NCBI RefSeq assembly: GCF_001042985.1
Contig: NZ_JYKY01000006.1
Span: 150,440 to 214,439 of the forward strand
Direction: 5' to 3'
DNA from: Pseudomonas lundensis
Lineage (GTDB): Bacteria > Pseudomonadota > Gammaproteobacteria > Pseudomonadales > Pseudomonadaceae
Length of the DNA: 64,000 bases
Shown: positions 9,062 through 18,126 of the stretch, one piece after another
How positions within the stretch are numbered: position 1 is the stretch's first letter
Layout of the letters: each line of letters starts with the position of its first letter
Made by a program: the position numbers and the translations under genes
Notes under the pieces: model-generated
Seen by the model: the letters and a program-made list of their open reading frames with translations, nothing else
Told to the model about the DNA's origin: nothing
The model's database searches: none

Positions 9062-9661
9062 TCATGCAATCTCTGAAATCCGGGATCTGGCTTGGTTCAA
9101 TCCTTTTTCCTGGAAGTCACCACCCAAATTCATACCCTCTGCGTGGATAAAGGTCACATCGTGGATCCCGATAAACGCCATCACCTGACGCAGATAGGGT
9201 TCTTGGTGGTCCGTGGTGCTACCCGCGTATAGGCCGCCCCGTGCCGTCAGCACGTATGCTTTTTTGCCGGTCAGCAGCCCTTGCGGCCCGGTGTCGGTGT
9301 ATTTGAACGTCACACCGGCCCGCAACACGTGATCCAGCCAGGCTTTGAGGGTGCTGGGGATGGCGAAGTTGTACATCGGTGCGGCCATGACCAGCACGTC
9401 GGCGGCCAGCAATTCATCGGTCAGTTCGTTGGAGCGCTGCAACGATGCCTGTTCCGCCTCGCTGCGTTGCTCTTCCGGCTTCATCCAGCCACCCAACAGG
9501 TTGGCATCCAGGTGCGGAACCGGGTTACGCGCCACATCGCGGACCGTGATCAGGTCAGCTGGATGCGCCGCTTGCCATTGGCTGATGAACTGCCGGGTCA
9601 GTTGACGGGAAAAAGAATCCTGCTGGCGGGCACTGCTTTCGATGATCAGAACACGGGACAT
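9062..9661 (-). CDS. azoR: FMN-dependent NADH-azoreductase
   Basis: A 199-residue flavodoxin-fold reductase. It has the N-terminal FMN phosphate-binding region (IIESSARQQDSFSRQL), the isoalloxazine-binding PMYNFAIPSTLKAWLDH motif and TARGGLY, all diagnostic of AzoR. It reduces azo bonds and quinones with NADH via FMN, in the cytoplasm. It is divergent from a LysR regulator with a LysR-type palindrome in between, the usual arrangement for regulator-inducible azoR genes. Confidence 0.93.
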   Translation of the reverse strand: MSRVLIIESSARQQDSFSRQLTRQFISQWQAAHPADLITVRDVARNPVPHLDANLLGGWMKPEEQRSEAEQASLQRSNELTDELLAADVLVMAAPMYNFAIPSTLKAWLDHVLRAGVTFKYTDTGPQGLLTGKKAYVLTARGGLYAGSTTDHQEPYLRQVMAFIGIHDVTFIHAEGMNLGGDFQEKGLNQARSRISEIA

Positions 9662-9749
9662 GATAGGTAGGCTCCATCTCTAAATGCTGTAAGGCGATGG
9701 AGTGAAGGTTAAAGGCCACAGCTTCGATGAAAAAGCGCAAATACCTGCT

Positions 9750-9770
9750 ACAACCTATCTATAAAGTTGT
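9750..9770. promoter_or_regulatory. Candidate LysR-type operator in the azoR/lysR intergenic region
   Basis: Inverted repeat ACAAC-N11-GTTGT, with TATAAA inside, fits the T-N11-A LysR box rule. It sits about 90 bases upstream of the azoR start and about 100 bases upstream of the LysR start, so it could serve both autoregulation and activation. Confidence 0.55.
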
Positions 9771-9867
9771 TTATTAATCGTTGTGCCGGTGCGAACATCA
9801 GGCGCACGTGCCTTGGCCCAACGTGGCTACCAGCGCAGTCATCTATTCATTCTCAGAGGTACTCATC

Positions 9868-10791
9868 GTGAAAGCGCCCCGCGTGACCCTTGACCAATGG
9901 CGCACCTTGCAAGCGGTGGTCGACCATGGCGGCTTTGCACAGGCCGCCGAAGTGCTGCACCGCTCGCAATCGTCAGTCAGTTACACCGTGGCCCGCATGC
10001 AGGACCAGCTCGGCGTGCCACTGCTGCGCATCGACGGGCGCAAAGCCGTGCTCACGGAGGCGGGCGGCGTGTTGTTGCGCCGCTCCCGGCAACTGGTCAA
10101 ACAAGCCAGCCAGCTCGAAGACCTCGCCCACCACATGGAGCAAGGCTGGGAAGCAGAGGTACGCCTGGTCGTGGATGCCGCCTACCCCAACGCACGCTTG
10201 GTCCGTGCTTTGGCCGCCTTCATGCCGCAGAGCCGCGGCTGCCGGGTGCGGTTGCGCGAAGAGGTCTTGTCCGGGGTTGAAGAAGTGTTGCTCGAAGGCG
10301 TGGCCGATCTGGCCATCAGCAGCTTCAACATTCCGGGTTACCTGGGCACCGAACTGAGCGCGGTGGAGTTTGTGGCCGTGGCCCATCCCGACCATCCGCT
10401 GCATCGCTTGCAGCGCGAGTTGCAATTCCAGGACCTGGAAAGCCAACTGCAAGTGGTGATCCGCGACTCGGGACGCCAGCAACCCCGCGACATGGGCTGG
10501 CTGGGGGCTGAACAGCGCTGGACCGTCGGCAGCCTGGCCACCGCGGCGGCGTTTGTCGGCAGCGGACTGGGGTTTGCCTGGCTGCCACGGCACATGATTG
10601 AGCGGGAAATCAACGAAGGCGTGCTTAAACCCTTGCCCCTTCATCAAGGCGGTAACCGTCACCCGGTGTTTTACCTGTACTCCAACAAAGACAAACCGCT
10701 GGGGCCTGCTACGCAAATTCTTGTCGAGTTGTTACGCACCTTCGACACGGCCCCACTGGACGCCGCCTTTGCAGCGCCCATGCAAGCATGA
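9868..10791 (+). CDS. LysR-family transcriptional regulator
   Basis: A 307-residue regulator. The N-terminal helix-turn-helix (about residues 7-65) has the LysR signature FAQAAEVLHRSQSSVSYTVARMQ; a two-lobed effector domain follows from about 90, with the late GSGLGFAWLP segment. The GTG at 9868 is preferred: AGAGGT lies 7 bases upstream and it starts the LysR fold with the usual short lead. It is divergent from azoR, its likely target. The effector is unknown. Confidence 0.88.
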   Translation: MKAPRVTLDQWRTLQAVVDHGGFAQAAEVLHRSQSSVSYTVARMQDQLGVPLLRIDGRKAVLTEAGGVLLRRSRQLVKQASQLEDLAHHMEQGWEAEVRLVVDAAYPNARLVRALAAFMPQSRGCRVRLREEVLSGVEEVLLEGVADLAISSFNIPGYLGTELSAVEFVAVAHPDHPLHRLQRELQFQDLESQLQVVIRDSGRQQPRDMGWLGAEQRWTVGSLATAAAFVGSGLGFAWLPRHMIEREINEGVLKPLPLHQGGNRHPVFYLYSNKDKPLGPATQILVELLRTFDTAPLDAAFAAPMQA

Positions 10792-10903
10792 CAGCGGTGG
10801 GCAGGAACCGGATTCGGGCATATCCTGTCCAACACTCGCGACATCTGCTTTGCTGTCTGCGTGACCTTCAACCGTCACCCCACTTTTTCAGGATCACACA
10901 CCC

Positions 10904-11473
10904 ATGCTTAAAAAAATTGCCCTCGCCGCTGGCGCCCTGCTGTTTGCCGCCAACCTGATGGCAGCGACGCCTGCATCGGCCAAGGCGCCCCATGTGCTGT
11001 TGGATACCAGCTTCGGCAAAATCGAAATTGAGCTGGACCCGGTCAAGGCCCCGATCAGCAGCAAGAATTTTCTGGAATACGTCGACAGCGGCTTTTACAC
11101 CAACACCATTTTCCACCGCGTGATTCCCGGCTTTATGGTGCAAGGCGGCGGTTTTACGCCCCAGATGGTGCAAAAGCCGACACGCGACCCGATCAAGAAT
11201 GAAGCCAGCAACGGCCTGCACAACGTGCGCGGCACGCTGTCGATGGCACGCACCTCCAACCCGAATTCCGCCACCAGCCAGTTCTTTATCAACGTGGCCG
11301 ATAACGCGTTCCTCGACCCGGGCCGCGATGCCGGTTACGCCGTGTTCGCGAAGGTGGTCAATGGCATGGACGTTGTGGACCAAATCGTCAACTCGCAAAC
11401 CACCACCAAACAAGGCATGCAAAACGTGCCCATCGACCCGGTCGTTATCAAATCTGCCAAGCGCATTGATTGA
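10904..11473 (+). CDS. ppiA: Periplasmic cyclophilin-type peptidyl-prolyl isomerase
   Basis: A 189-residue protein with a signal peptide ([20 protein letters not shown], cleavage near ATPASA) followed by a bacterial cyclophilin domain. The active-site motif [13 protein letters not shown] and the [11 protein letters not shown] segment are intact. It catalyses cis-trans isomerisation of X-Pro bonds in exported proteins. AGGAT precedes the ATG. Length matches E. coli PpiA (190). Confidence 0.93.
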   Translation: MLKKIALAAGALLFAANLMAATPASAKAPHVLLDTSFGKIEIELDPVKAPISSKNFLEYVDSGFYTNTIFHRVIPGFMVQGGGFTPQMVQKPTRDPIKNEASNGLHNVRGTLSMARTSNPNSATSQFFINVADNAFLDPGRDAGYAVFAKVVNGMDVVDQIVNSQTTTKQGMQNVPIDPVVIKSAKRID

Positions 11474-11532
11474 CCGATTGAGCCTTGCAGGAAGCGTAGA
11501 CCGCTCCCCCTGAACGTAGCTGCTGCCAACCC

Positions 11533-11565
11533 TGCGAGCTGTTACACCTGCCGGAACAGCTCGCA
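11533..11565. repeat. Perfect 11-bp stem-loop after ppiA
   Basis: TGCGAGCTGTT pairs with AACAGCTCGCA across an 11-base loop, 60 bases after the ppiA stop. There is no T-run after either arm. It may protect the ppiA transcript end or be a REP-like element. Confidence 0.45.
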
Positions 11566-11642
11566 CGCTTGAGTCCTTGCGTGTTCATCGGGTCAGCGGT
11601 CACACCACGAAAGGAGAGCCCGCGCTGCGGGCGTCAGTGCCC

Positions 11643-13475
11643 ATGCTTTATCGCCGTTTCGAAAAACTGATCGATATCTTCCGCGAACCGCCCACCCCGG
11701 CGCCTCCCTCGACGGTCTGGGCGTTTTATCTGTATTACCTGCGTCAGGTCTGGCCGATTTTTGCCGCCTTGCTGGTGATCGGGCTGGTGGCGGCGCTGAT
11801 TGAAGTTTCCCTGTTCAGCTACCTGAGTACCTTGATAGACCTGGCCCAAGGCACGCCCAACACTGATTTTTTCAGGGTCCACAGCACCGAGCTGATTTGG
11901 ATGGCCGTGGTTGCGCTGATCATTCGTCCGGTTTTTTTCGGCCTGCACGACTTGCTGGTGCATCAAACCCTGAGCCCCGGCATGACCAGCATGATCCGCT
12001 GGCAGAACCACAACTACGTGCTCAGGCAGAGCCTGAACTTCTTCCAGAACGATTTCGCCGGGCGCATCGCCCAACGCATCATGCAAACCGGCAACTCGTT
12101 GCGCGACTCATTGGTGCAAGCCGTCGACGCGCTCTGGCACGTACTGATCTACGCCATCAGCTCGCTGGTGCTGTTTGCCGAGGCGGACTGGCGCCTAATG
12201 ATTCCACTGCTGACCTGGATCGGGCTGTATATCGGCGCGCTCTATTACTTCGTACCCAGGGTCAAGGAGCGTTCGGTGGTGTCCTCCGACGCACGCTCCA
12301 AACTGATGGGCCGCATCGTCGATGGTTACACCAACATCACCACCCTCAAATTGTTTGCCCACACCAATTACGAGCAAGAGTACGCGCGCGAAGCCATCGT
12401 CGAACAAACCGAAAAAACTCAACTGGCCAGCCGTGTCGTGACCAGCATGGACGTCACCATTACCGCCATGAACGGCCTGCTGATTGTCAGTACCAGCGGT
12501 CTGGCCTTGTGGTTGTGGAGCCAGTCGCTGATCAGCGTCGGCGCCATAGCCTTGGCCACGGGGCTGGTGATTCGCATCGTCAACATGTCCGGCTGGATCA
12601 TGTGGGTGGTCAACGGCATCTTCGAGAACATCGGCATGGTTCAGGACGGCCTGCAAACCATTGCCCAGCCGCTAGCGGTCACCGACCGCGAAAATGCCCC
12701 CCGCCTCACCGTCACGCGCGGCGAAGTGCGCTTTGAGCATGTGGATTTCCACTATGGCAAACGCAGCGGGATCATCAGCGACCTGAACCTGACCATCAAA
12801 CCCGGCGAAAAAATCGGCCTGATCGGGCCTTCAGGCGCGGGCAAATCAACGCTGGTCAACCTGTTGCTGCGCTTGTATGACCTGCAAGGCGGACGCATCC
12901 TGATCGACGATCAGAACATTGCCGAAGTGACGCAGGAAAGCCTGCGTGAACAAATCGGCATGATTACTCAGGACACTTCGTTGCTGCACCGCTCCATTCG
13001 CGACAACTTGCTGTATGGCAAACCGGATGCCACCGACGACGCGTTGTGGGCCGCCGTGCACAAAGCGCGAGCCGACGAGTTCATCCCGCTGCTGTCCGAC
13101 GCCCAGGGCCGTACCGGCTTTGACGCCCATGTGGGCGAACGCGGGGTCAAATTGTCAGGCGGCCAGCGCCAGCGGATAGCCATTGCGCGGGTGCTGCTGA
13201 AAAACGCGCCCATCCTGATCATGGACGAAGCCACCTCAGCGCTGGACTCCGAGGTTGAAGCGGCCATTCAGGAAAGCCTTGAAACCCTGATGCAAGGCAA
13301 AACCGTGATTGCCATTGCCCACCGGCTGTCCACCATCGCCCGCATGGACCGTTTGGTGGTGCTGGACAAAGGCCGCATCGCAGAAAGCGGCACCCATGCC
13401 GAGTTGCTCGCCCACGGCGGTTTGTACGCACGGCTTTGGCAACATCAAACGGGGGGATTTGTCGGCATCGACTGA
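11643..13475 (+). CDS. ABC exporter, fused permease and ATPase (MsbA/MdlB type)
   Basis: A 610-residue half transporter. The N-terminal transmembrane domain (about residues 30-340) has six helices; the ATPase domain follows with Walker A GPSGAGKST (from G395), Q-loop (ITQDTSLL), signature LSGGQRQR, Walker B LIMDEATSALD and switch His in AHRLS. It would work as a homodimer and export a lipid, drug or peptide; the substrate is unknown. The start is uncertain: ATG 11643 gives the usual N-terminus, but the AAGGAGAG ribosome binding site is 27 bases upstream. A small hairpin (GCCCGC/GCGGGC) lies between them. Confidence 0.9.
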   Translation: MLYRRFEKLIDIFREPPTPAPPSTVWAFYLYYLRQVWPIFAALLVIGLVAALIEVSLFSYLSTLIDLAQGTPNTDFFRVHSTELIWMAVVALIIRPVFFGLHDLLVHQTLSPGMTSMIRWQNHNYVLRQSLNFFQNDFAGRIAQRIMQTGNSLRDSLVQAVDALWHVLIYAISSLVLFAEADWRLMIPLLTWIGLYIGALYYFVPRVKERSVVSSDARSKLMGRIVDGYTNITTLKLFAHTNYEQEYAREAIVEQTEKTQLASRVVTSMDVTITAMNGLLIVSTSGLALWLWSQSLISVGAIALATGLVIRIVNMSGWIMWVVNGIFENIGMVQDGLQTIAQPLAVTDRENAPRLTVTRGEVRFEHVDFHYGKRSGIISDLNLTIKPGEKIGLIGPSGAGKSTLVNLLLRLYDLQGGRILIDDQNIAEVTQESLREQIGMITQDTSLLHRSIRDNLLYGKPDATDDALWAAVHKARADEFIPLLSDAQGRTGFDAHVGERGVKLSGGQRQRIAIARVLLKNAPILIMDEATSALDSEVEAAIQESLETLMQGKTVIAIAHRLSTIARMDRLVVLDKGRIAESGTHAELLAHGGLYARLWQHQTGGFVGID

Positions 13476-13514
13476 TCCAAACCAACCGCTCCTGTAACCC
13501 CCCTGAAACACATC

Positions 13515-13550
13515 GCCAGCGCCCGGTTTTAAAGGGCTCTGGCTTTTTTT
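13515..13550 (+). terminator. Rho-independent terminator of the ABC exporter
   Basis: GCCAG-C-GCCC pairs with GGGC-T-CTGGC around a 9-base loop, followed by T7. It starts 40 bases after the stop codon. Confidence 0.85.
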
Positions 13551-13675
13551 GGGCAATGGAAAATCCGCTGCCGCCTGCTGTAATGAAAAAAGGATTCGGA
13601 GGAATTCTGTCGTCAAACATGCAGGATGCACCGAGTGATCACTGATAGATCAAGCCATCTATCCAGGACCCTGAC

Positions 13676-14377
13676 ATGAACCTGTTCAAACGCTCCATCA
13701 CAGAGTTGATCGGCACTTTCTGGTTAGTCCTTGGCGGGTGTGGCAGCGCGGTACTCGCCGCTGCTTTCCCCGATGTCGGCATCGGATTGCTCGGCGTGGC
13801 GCTGGCATTTGGTCTGACAGTACTGACAATGGCCTTCGCCATCGGCCATATCTCCGGCTGCCACCTCAATCCCGCCGTATCCTTCGGGTTGTGGGTGGGC
13901 GGACGCTTCCCGGCCAGGGAGTTGCCCGCCTACATGGTGGCCCAGGTCATTGGCGGGATCATTGCGGCCAGCGTGCTGTACTTCATCGCCAGCGGCAAAC
14001 CGGGTTTCGATCTGGCCGTCAGCGGGCTGGCCGCCAATGGCTATGGCGAACACTCACCAGGAGGCTATTCAATGATCGCCGGGCTGGTGTGCGAATTGGT
14101 CATGAGCACCATGTTTATCCTGATCATCATGGGCGCCACCGATAAACGCGCACCGCCCGGATTGGCCCCCATTGCCATTGGCCTGGCGCTCACGCTGATT
14201 CACCTGATCTCAATACCGGTGACCAACACGTCGGTCAATCCGGCCCGCAGCACCGGGCCGGCGCTGATCGTCGGCGGCTGGGCGATCCAACAGCTGTGGA
14301 TGTTCTGGGTGGTGCCACTGGTGGGCGCGGCCATCGGCGGGCTGACCTATCGCTGGCTGGGCAAGACCGACAACTGA
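13676..14377 (+). CDS. aqpZ: Aquaporin Z
   Basis: A 233-residue inner-membrane water channel with six transmembrane helices. The two half-helix NPA motifs are intact: HLNPAVS (N65) and VNPARS (N188), with the selectivity-filter arginine right after the second (R191). Length matches E. coli AqpZ (231). It passes water in osmotic adjustment. Single gene, convergent with the frameshifted acyltransferase. Confidence 0.95.
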   Translation: MNLFKRSITELIGTFWLVLGGCGSAVLAAAFPDVGIGLLGVALAFGLTVLTMAFAIGHISGCHLNPAVSFGLWVGGRFPARELPAYMVAQVIGGIIAASVLYFIASGKPGFDLAVSGLAANGYGEHSPGGYSMIAGLVCELVMSTMFILIIMGATDKRAPPGLAPIAIGLALTLIHLISIPVTNTSVNPARSTGPALIVGGWAIQQLWMFWVVPLVGAAIGGLTYRWLGKTDN

Positions 14378-14395
14378 GGTGCAACACGGCGAGGC

Positions 14396-15519
14396 TCAGG
14401 CCTGCCGATAAGGCAGCGCCGACCTCGCTTGTTCCGCATACGCCAGCACGCCTTCGCGCTCGCGTTCCAGAAAATCGCTGACCGCAGCTTTCAGGCCCGG
14501 GTGCCGCAGGTAATGCCAGGAACGTGTGATGACCGGCTCAAAGCCGCGGATCAACTTGTGCTCACCCTGGGCCCCCGCATCGAAGCGCTCAATACCGTGG
14601 GCGAGGCGTACTCCATCCCCTGGTAAAAACACGTTTCGAAGTGCAGGCGATCGAACTCGGCCAGGCAGCCCCAGTAGCGGCCATACAGGCTGTCGCCTCC
14701 CAACAGACTGAACGCCATGGCCACCGGTGAAGCGCCCTGCTTGGCCAATACCACGCGAATGGCCTCGGGCATGCGCTCGGCCAACAGGCTGAAAAACGCG
14801 CGGGTCAAATACGGCGTCTGTCGACGCACGGCGTAGGTGTGCGCATAGCAGGCGTAGACAAAATCCCACTGCGCCTCGCTCACCTGACGACCTTCCAGCC
14901 ACTCGAACGTGAAACCCTGCGCGGCGACCTGTTCGCGCTCCTTGCGCATTTGTTTGCGCTTGCGCGAGCTGAGCGTGTCGAGAAAGTCCTGAAAGTCGCG
15001 ATACCCGCGGTTTTGCCAATGGAACTGGCAGCCCAGGCGTTGCAACCAGCCGGCTTGCTCCGCCAACGCGCTGTCTGCCAGCGCATCGGTAAAGTTGATG
15101 TGCGCACTGGACAACCCTTCGATCTCCAGATAGCCCGGCAACGCCGCCAGCAACTCACGCCCTTGCTCGGCGCTGGCAGCCAAAAGACGCGGGCCGCTCA
15201 CGGGGCTGAAAGGCACGGCAGTCAACAGCTTGGGGTAGTACTCGATCCCCGCCCGTTCACAGGCGTTGGCCCATTCGTGATCGAACACGTACTCGCCATA
15301 GGAATGCCATTTGCGATAACTGGGCAATGCCGCCTGCAAAGTGCCGTGCGCGTAATGCAACAGGTGCTCGGGCTGCCAGCCGGACTGCGGGTTCAGGCTG
15401 CCACTGTCTTCAAGCGCGCTGAGAAAGGCATGACGCAAAAAAGGGTGGGACGTGGGGACCAGTGCATCCCATTCAGGGGCGCTGATAGCCGACAGACTGT
15501 CCAGACGATGTAACGGCAT
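14396..15519 (-). pseudogene. FemAB/GNAT-like N-acyltransferase (peptidogalycan family), frameshifted
   Basis: From ATG 15519 (GGAG ribosome binding site at spacing 7) the frame gives residues 1-305 of a protein of the COG3146-type GNAT/FemAB group. Then, after MEYA (codon at 14607-14605), it runs into unrelated residues and stops at 14551. The missing C-terminus is present in the next frame: HGIERFDAGAQGEHK to SALPYRQA, stopping at 14396. One base is missing at about 14601-14604; where homologs would read Ala-x-Ala-His, this reads Ala-Ser-Pro-Thr. It is either a recent inactivation or a sequencing error; otherwise the gene is complete at about 373 residues. The exact substrate is unknown. 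Confidence 0.8.
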
Positions 15520-15701
15520 TGAGGGGCTCCGGCACGCGCTTCAGAGCGGCGATGGTATCACCCCGCCCGCCTTTGAAAACGCCCTTCGCCGCCTCATGCC
15601 CGGCAGCACCTGCACACAGCACGCGTGCCGGCGCGGCACTTCAGCCCACCGGAACGCCTGCCAACCGGGGGCTGGAGCGGTGTCACAGACTTGCTATCAC
15701 C

Positions 15702-15735
15702 CTGCCACTTTTCTGTCATATCCAGCCGCGATACT
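15702..15735 (+). promoter_or_regulatory. Pho box and -10 region of the porin gene
   Basis: Two PhoB heptamers 11 bases apart, CTGCCAC (15702) and CTGTCAT (15713), are separated by TTTT, and a -10-like GATACT starts 10 bases after the second. This is the exact geometry of PhoB-activated promoters (consensus CTGTCAT-N4-CTGTCAT replacing the -35). It leaves a 5' leader of about 135 bases. The rest of the 357-base gap from 15520 to 15876 holds no gene. Confidence 0.65.
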
Positions 15736-15876
15736 GGCGCCGCTTCTTAGAGCGCGGGGTTATGAGTGGACGGCTGCCAACACGCCAATAACACACTCGC
15801 CCCGCACCCATTTTGAGCCCGAGAAGGGCCGTTTTTCCTGGGATGGTCATCGCCATCCCACCACTGGGAGATTCAT

Positions 15877-17169
15877 ATGCGTCTTGTATCTACACGGGTT
15901 GCGGCGGGACTATGTGGCGGCCTGGCGTTAGCCATGAGTATTCCGGCCAGCGCCGGGGTCGATGCCAAACTGCTGGAAATGCTCAAGGCAAACGGTTCCA
16001 TCTCCCCTGGCCAATACGCCGAGTTGCAAACCGAACTCGCCAGTGAAAAACAGGCTCAGCAGGAAGCTGCCGCCCAACAGGTCAAAAAATCCGACCTCAG
16101 CGCGTTTGAACAAAAAGTGGCATGGGCCGCCAAGACCGAGTTCAAGGGTGACGTGCGGGTTCGCCATGAGAACATCAAGATCGACGGTGAGTCAGACGGC
16201 AAAAACAAGGACCGCCAGCGTATTCGTGCACGCCTGGGTGCCTACACCCAGATCAACCCGCAGGTGAACACCGGAATTCGTATCGCCACTGGCGGCGGCG
16301 ACGATGCGCGTTCGACCAACCAGGACCTGGACAACTATTTCGACAAGAAACAGCTGTGGCTGGATCAGGCCTACATCGACTACCACCCGACCGCGGTCAA
16401 GGACCTGCACCTGATTGGCGGCAAGATGCCACAACCGTGGGTGAGCACCGGTGATGTGATCTGGGACAGCGACATCAACCCTGAAGGCGTGGCCGCTACC
16501 TACAAGCACAACCTGGGCAACAGCGGCGTCGAAATGTTCGGCAGCGCGGGTTACTACACCCTCAAGGACAACGTCGACGGCGAAGGCGTGCAGTTCCGCC
16601 ACGACCTGAGCATGTATGCCGGTCAATTGGGCACACGCTTCGCACCGACCGACAGCCTCAAAGTGACCTTGGGCGGCAGCGTTTACGGCTACAAAAACGA
16701 CGATGACAGCAAGTGCCCGACCACCGGCACCAAAACCACGCCGTGCGCCCTGGCCGTCAATGGCAACAGCACCAGCGAGTTCCGCCTGTATGAAGGTTTC
16801 GGCCAGGTCGACATCGCCAACCTGCCACTGCCGCTGTCGCTGTACGGCCAGTACGTGCACAACGCCGCCACCGACAGCGATCAGGACGATGCCTGGCTGG
16901 TGGGTTTCAAGAGCAAGCTGGACGCCTTCAGCCTGGACTACAACTACCGCGACGTTCAACGTAACGCCGTGGTCGGGGCATTCACTGACTCCGACTTTGC
17001 CAACGGCACGACTGGCTCGCGTGGCCATAAGGTCAAACTGGGTTACGAAATCGACAAGAACTTCGGTGTCGGCGTGACGTACTACCTGACCAAGGCCGAC
17101 TACGCCACCACGACCCAGAAAGACGCGAACACCAACACCCTGCAACTGGACGTAGAAGCCAAGTTCTAA
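15877..17169 (+). CDS. Putative outer-membrane porin, probably phosphate-regulated
   Basis: A 430-residue protein with a clear signal peptide (cleavage after SIPASA), a short helical segment (LLEMLKANGSISPGQYAEL, about residues 30-75) and then a 16-18 strand beta-barrel ending in a C-terminal Phe (EAKF), as outer-membrane proteins require for assembly. It matches the putative porin family (PF16930-like) rather than OprP/OprO. The Pho box upstream suggests induction by phosphate starvation, perhaps for phosphate or phosphorylated solutes; that is inference. A long perfect terminator follows. Confidence 0.85.
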   Translation: MRLVSTRVAAGLCGGLALAMSIPASAGVDAKLLEMLKANGSISPGQYAELQTELASEKQAQQEAAAQQVKKSDLSAFEQKVAWAAKTEFKGDVRVRHENIKIDGESDGKNKDRQRIRARLGAYTQINPQVNTGIRIATGGGDDARSTNQDLDNYFDKKQLWLDQAYIDYHPTAVKDLHLIGGKMPQPWVSTGDVIWDSDINPEGVAATYKHNLGNSGVEMFGSAGYYTLKDNVDGEGVQFRHDLSMYAGQLGTRFAPTDSLKVTLGGSVYGYKNDDDSKCPTTGTKTTPCALAVNGNSTSEFRLYEGFGQVDIANLPLPLSLYGQYVHNAATDSDQDDAWLVGFKSKLDAFSLDYNYRDVQRNAVVGAFTDSDFANGTTGSRGHKVKLGYEIDKNFGVGVTYYLTKADYATTTQKDANTNTLQLDVEAKF

Positions 17170-17186
17170 TCCACGCTTGAATCAAA

Positions 17187-17233
17187 GAAAGGCGCCGTCG
17201 ATCCCCTTCATCCGTCGACGGCGCCTTGTCTTT
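17187..17233. terminator. Bidirectional terminator between the porin and the anti-sigma gene
   Basis: A perfect 11-bp stem GGCGCCGTCGA/TCGACGGCGCC with a 13-base loop. It is followed by TTGTCTTT on the plus strand and by TTTCTTT on the minus strand, so it can serve both convergent units. Confidence 0.85.
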
Positions 17234-17474
17234 AGTCCCCTTTTTGGTGACGCGACCGCTCACGCACCATTCGCTCAACCGTCGCCTCAAGGTCCGCTGG
17301 CGGGGCCTGCGGCAAGTGTTTGAGGGTGGCATTGAGCAACCGCATTTGCTTGATGAACCGACGGCAGTTGGGGCAGAACAGCAAATGATGGCGCACCAGC
17401 AGCCGCTCACGAAAGGTCAACTGGCCATCCAGATAATCACTTGAACGGGCAACTTGCTGTTTGCAGGTCAACAT
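17232..17474 (-). CDS. Zinc-finger anti-sigma factor (zf-HC2)
   Basis: An 80-residue soluble protein whose central HHLLFCPNC gives H30-x3-C34-x2-C37, the zinc-binding H-x3-C-x2-C motif of ZAS anti-sigma factors, with another Cys at residue 4. There is no transmembrane helix, so it would act in the cytoplasm. Its ATG overlaps the stop of the ECF sigma gene by 7 bases, so the two are translationally coupled and this protein very likely holds that sigma factor inactive. Confidence 0.85.
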   Translation of the reverse strand: MLTCKQQVARSSDYLDGQLTFRERLLVRHHLLFCPNCRRFIKQMRLLNATLKHLPQAPPADLEATVERMVRERSRHQKGD

Positions 17475-18070
17475 TCACCGGTTTCCTCGAAATGCTCCAC
17501 CGTCGCGAAGACTTTAAGCCGGGCACGATGTATCAGCACCCGGGCATTAGAGAGCGTTATCTGCAGAAGATTACAAATGTCTTCCAGCGCCAGCCCTTCG
17601 CGCTCGCGCAACACCAGCACACTGTTTTGCAACTGCGGCAGGCTGAGCAAGGTGTGCTCAAGGCACTCACGCAGTTCGTCCTCCGTCAACAAGGCTTCCG
17701 GGGTGTCCTGATGCCAGGCAAAAGGCGCCAACAGCCAATGGCCATCACTGGAGAAACGGTCATCGTCAACACTGCCGTGGGGCGATGGCAGGTCATCGAG
17801 CAACACTTCGCGCCGATTCTGTTTGTAGCGATTTTTAGCCGCGTTGGCCGTGATCGTCAGCAACCAGGTTTTCAGGCTGGATCGACCTTCGAACCCGTCC
17901 AGATTGCGCACCACCGACAACCAGGCGTCTTGCACCGCTTCGTCTGCATGACGACTGCCGACAATCGCGTACGCCACGGCACGCATGGCACTTTGATAGG
18001 TGCTGACCAGCTCGCGAAACGCCCGGTCATCACCCGCCAGCAGGCGGGCGAGTAATTCAGACTCAGCCAT
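17468..18070 (-). CDS. ECF RNA polymerase sigma factor
   Basis: A 200-residue sigma factor. Region 2 (about residues 10-80) has FRELVSTYQSAMRAVAYAIVGSRHADEAVQDAWLS-type sequence and the LKTWLLTITANAAKNR stretch; region 4 (about 135-195) has LSLPQLQNSVLVLREREGLALEDI and the recognition helix NARVLIHRARLK. A 50-residue linker separates them. It is coupled to the zinc anti-sigma gene. Gene order with the KAS III gene just upstream (56 bases) matches PA3286-PA3285 of P. aeruginosa, suggesting a stable functional unit; its regulon is unknown. Confidence 0.9.
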   Translation of the reverse strand: MAESELLARLLAGDDRAFRELVSTYQSAMRAVAYAIVGSRHADEAVQDAWLSVVRNLDGFEGRSSLKTWLLTITANAAKNRYKQNRREVLLDDLPSPHGSVDDDRFSSDGHWLLAPFAWHQDTPEALLTEDELRECLEHTLLSLPQLQNSVLVLREREGLALEDICNLLQITLSNARVLIHRARLKVFATVEHFEETGEC

Positions 18071-18126
18071 CAGGCCTCACATCATCAGGGCCGCTGCCCT
18101 ATCTGGACAACGACCCTGCAAGGGGA

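Noticed and set aside
16192..17145. Minus-strand frame of 317 codons inside the Pho-box porin
   Set aside because: Composition (Val/His/Ala-rich) is that of an antisense shadow; the porin with signal peptide is on the other strand.
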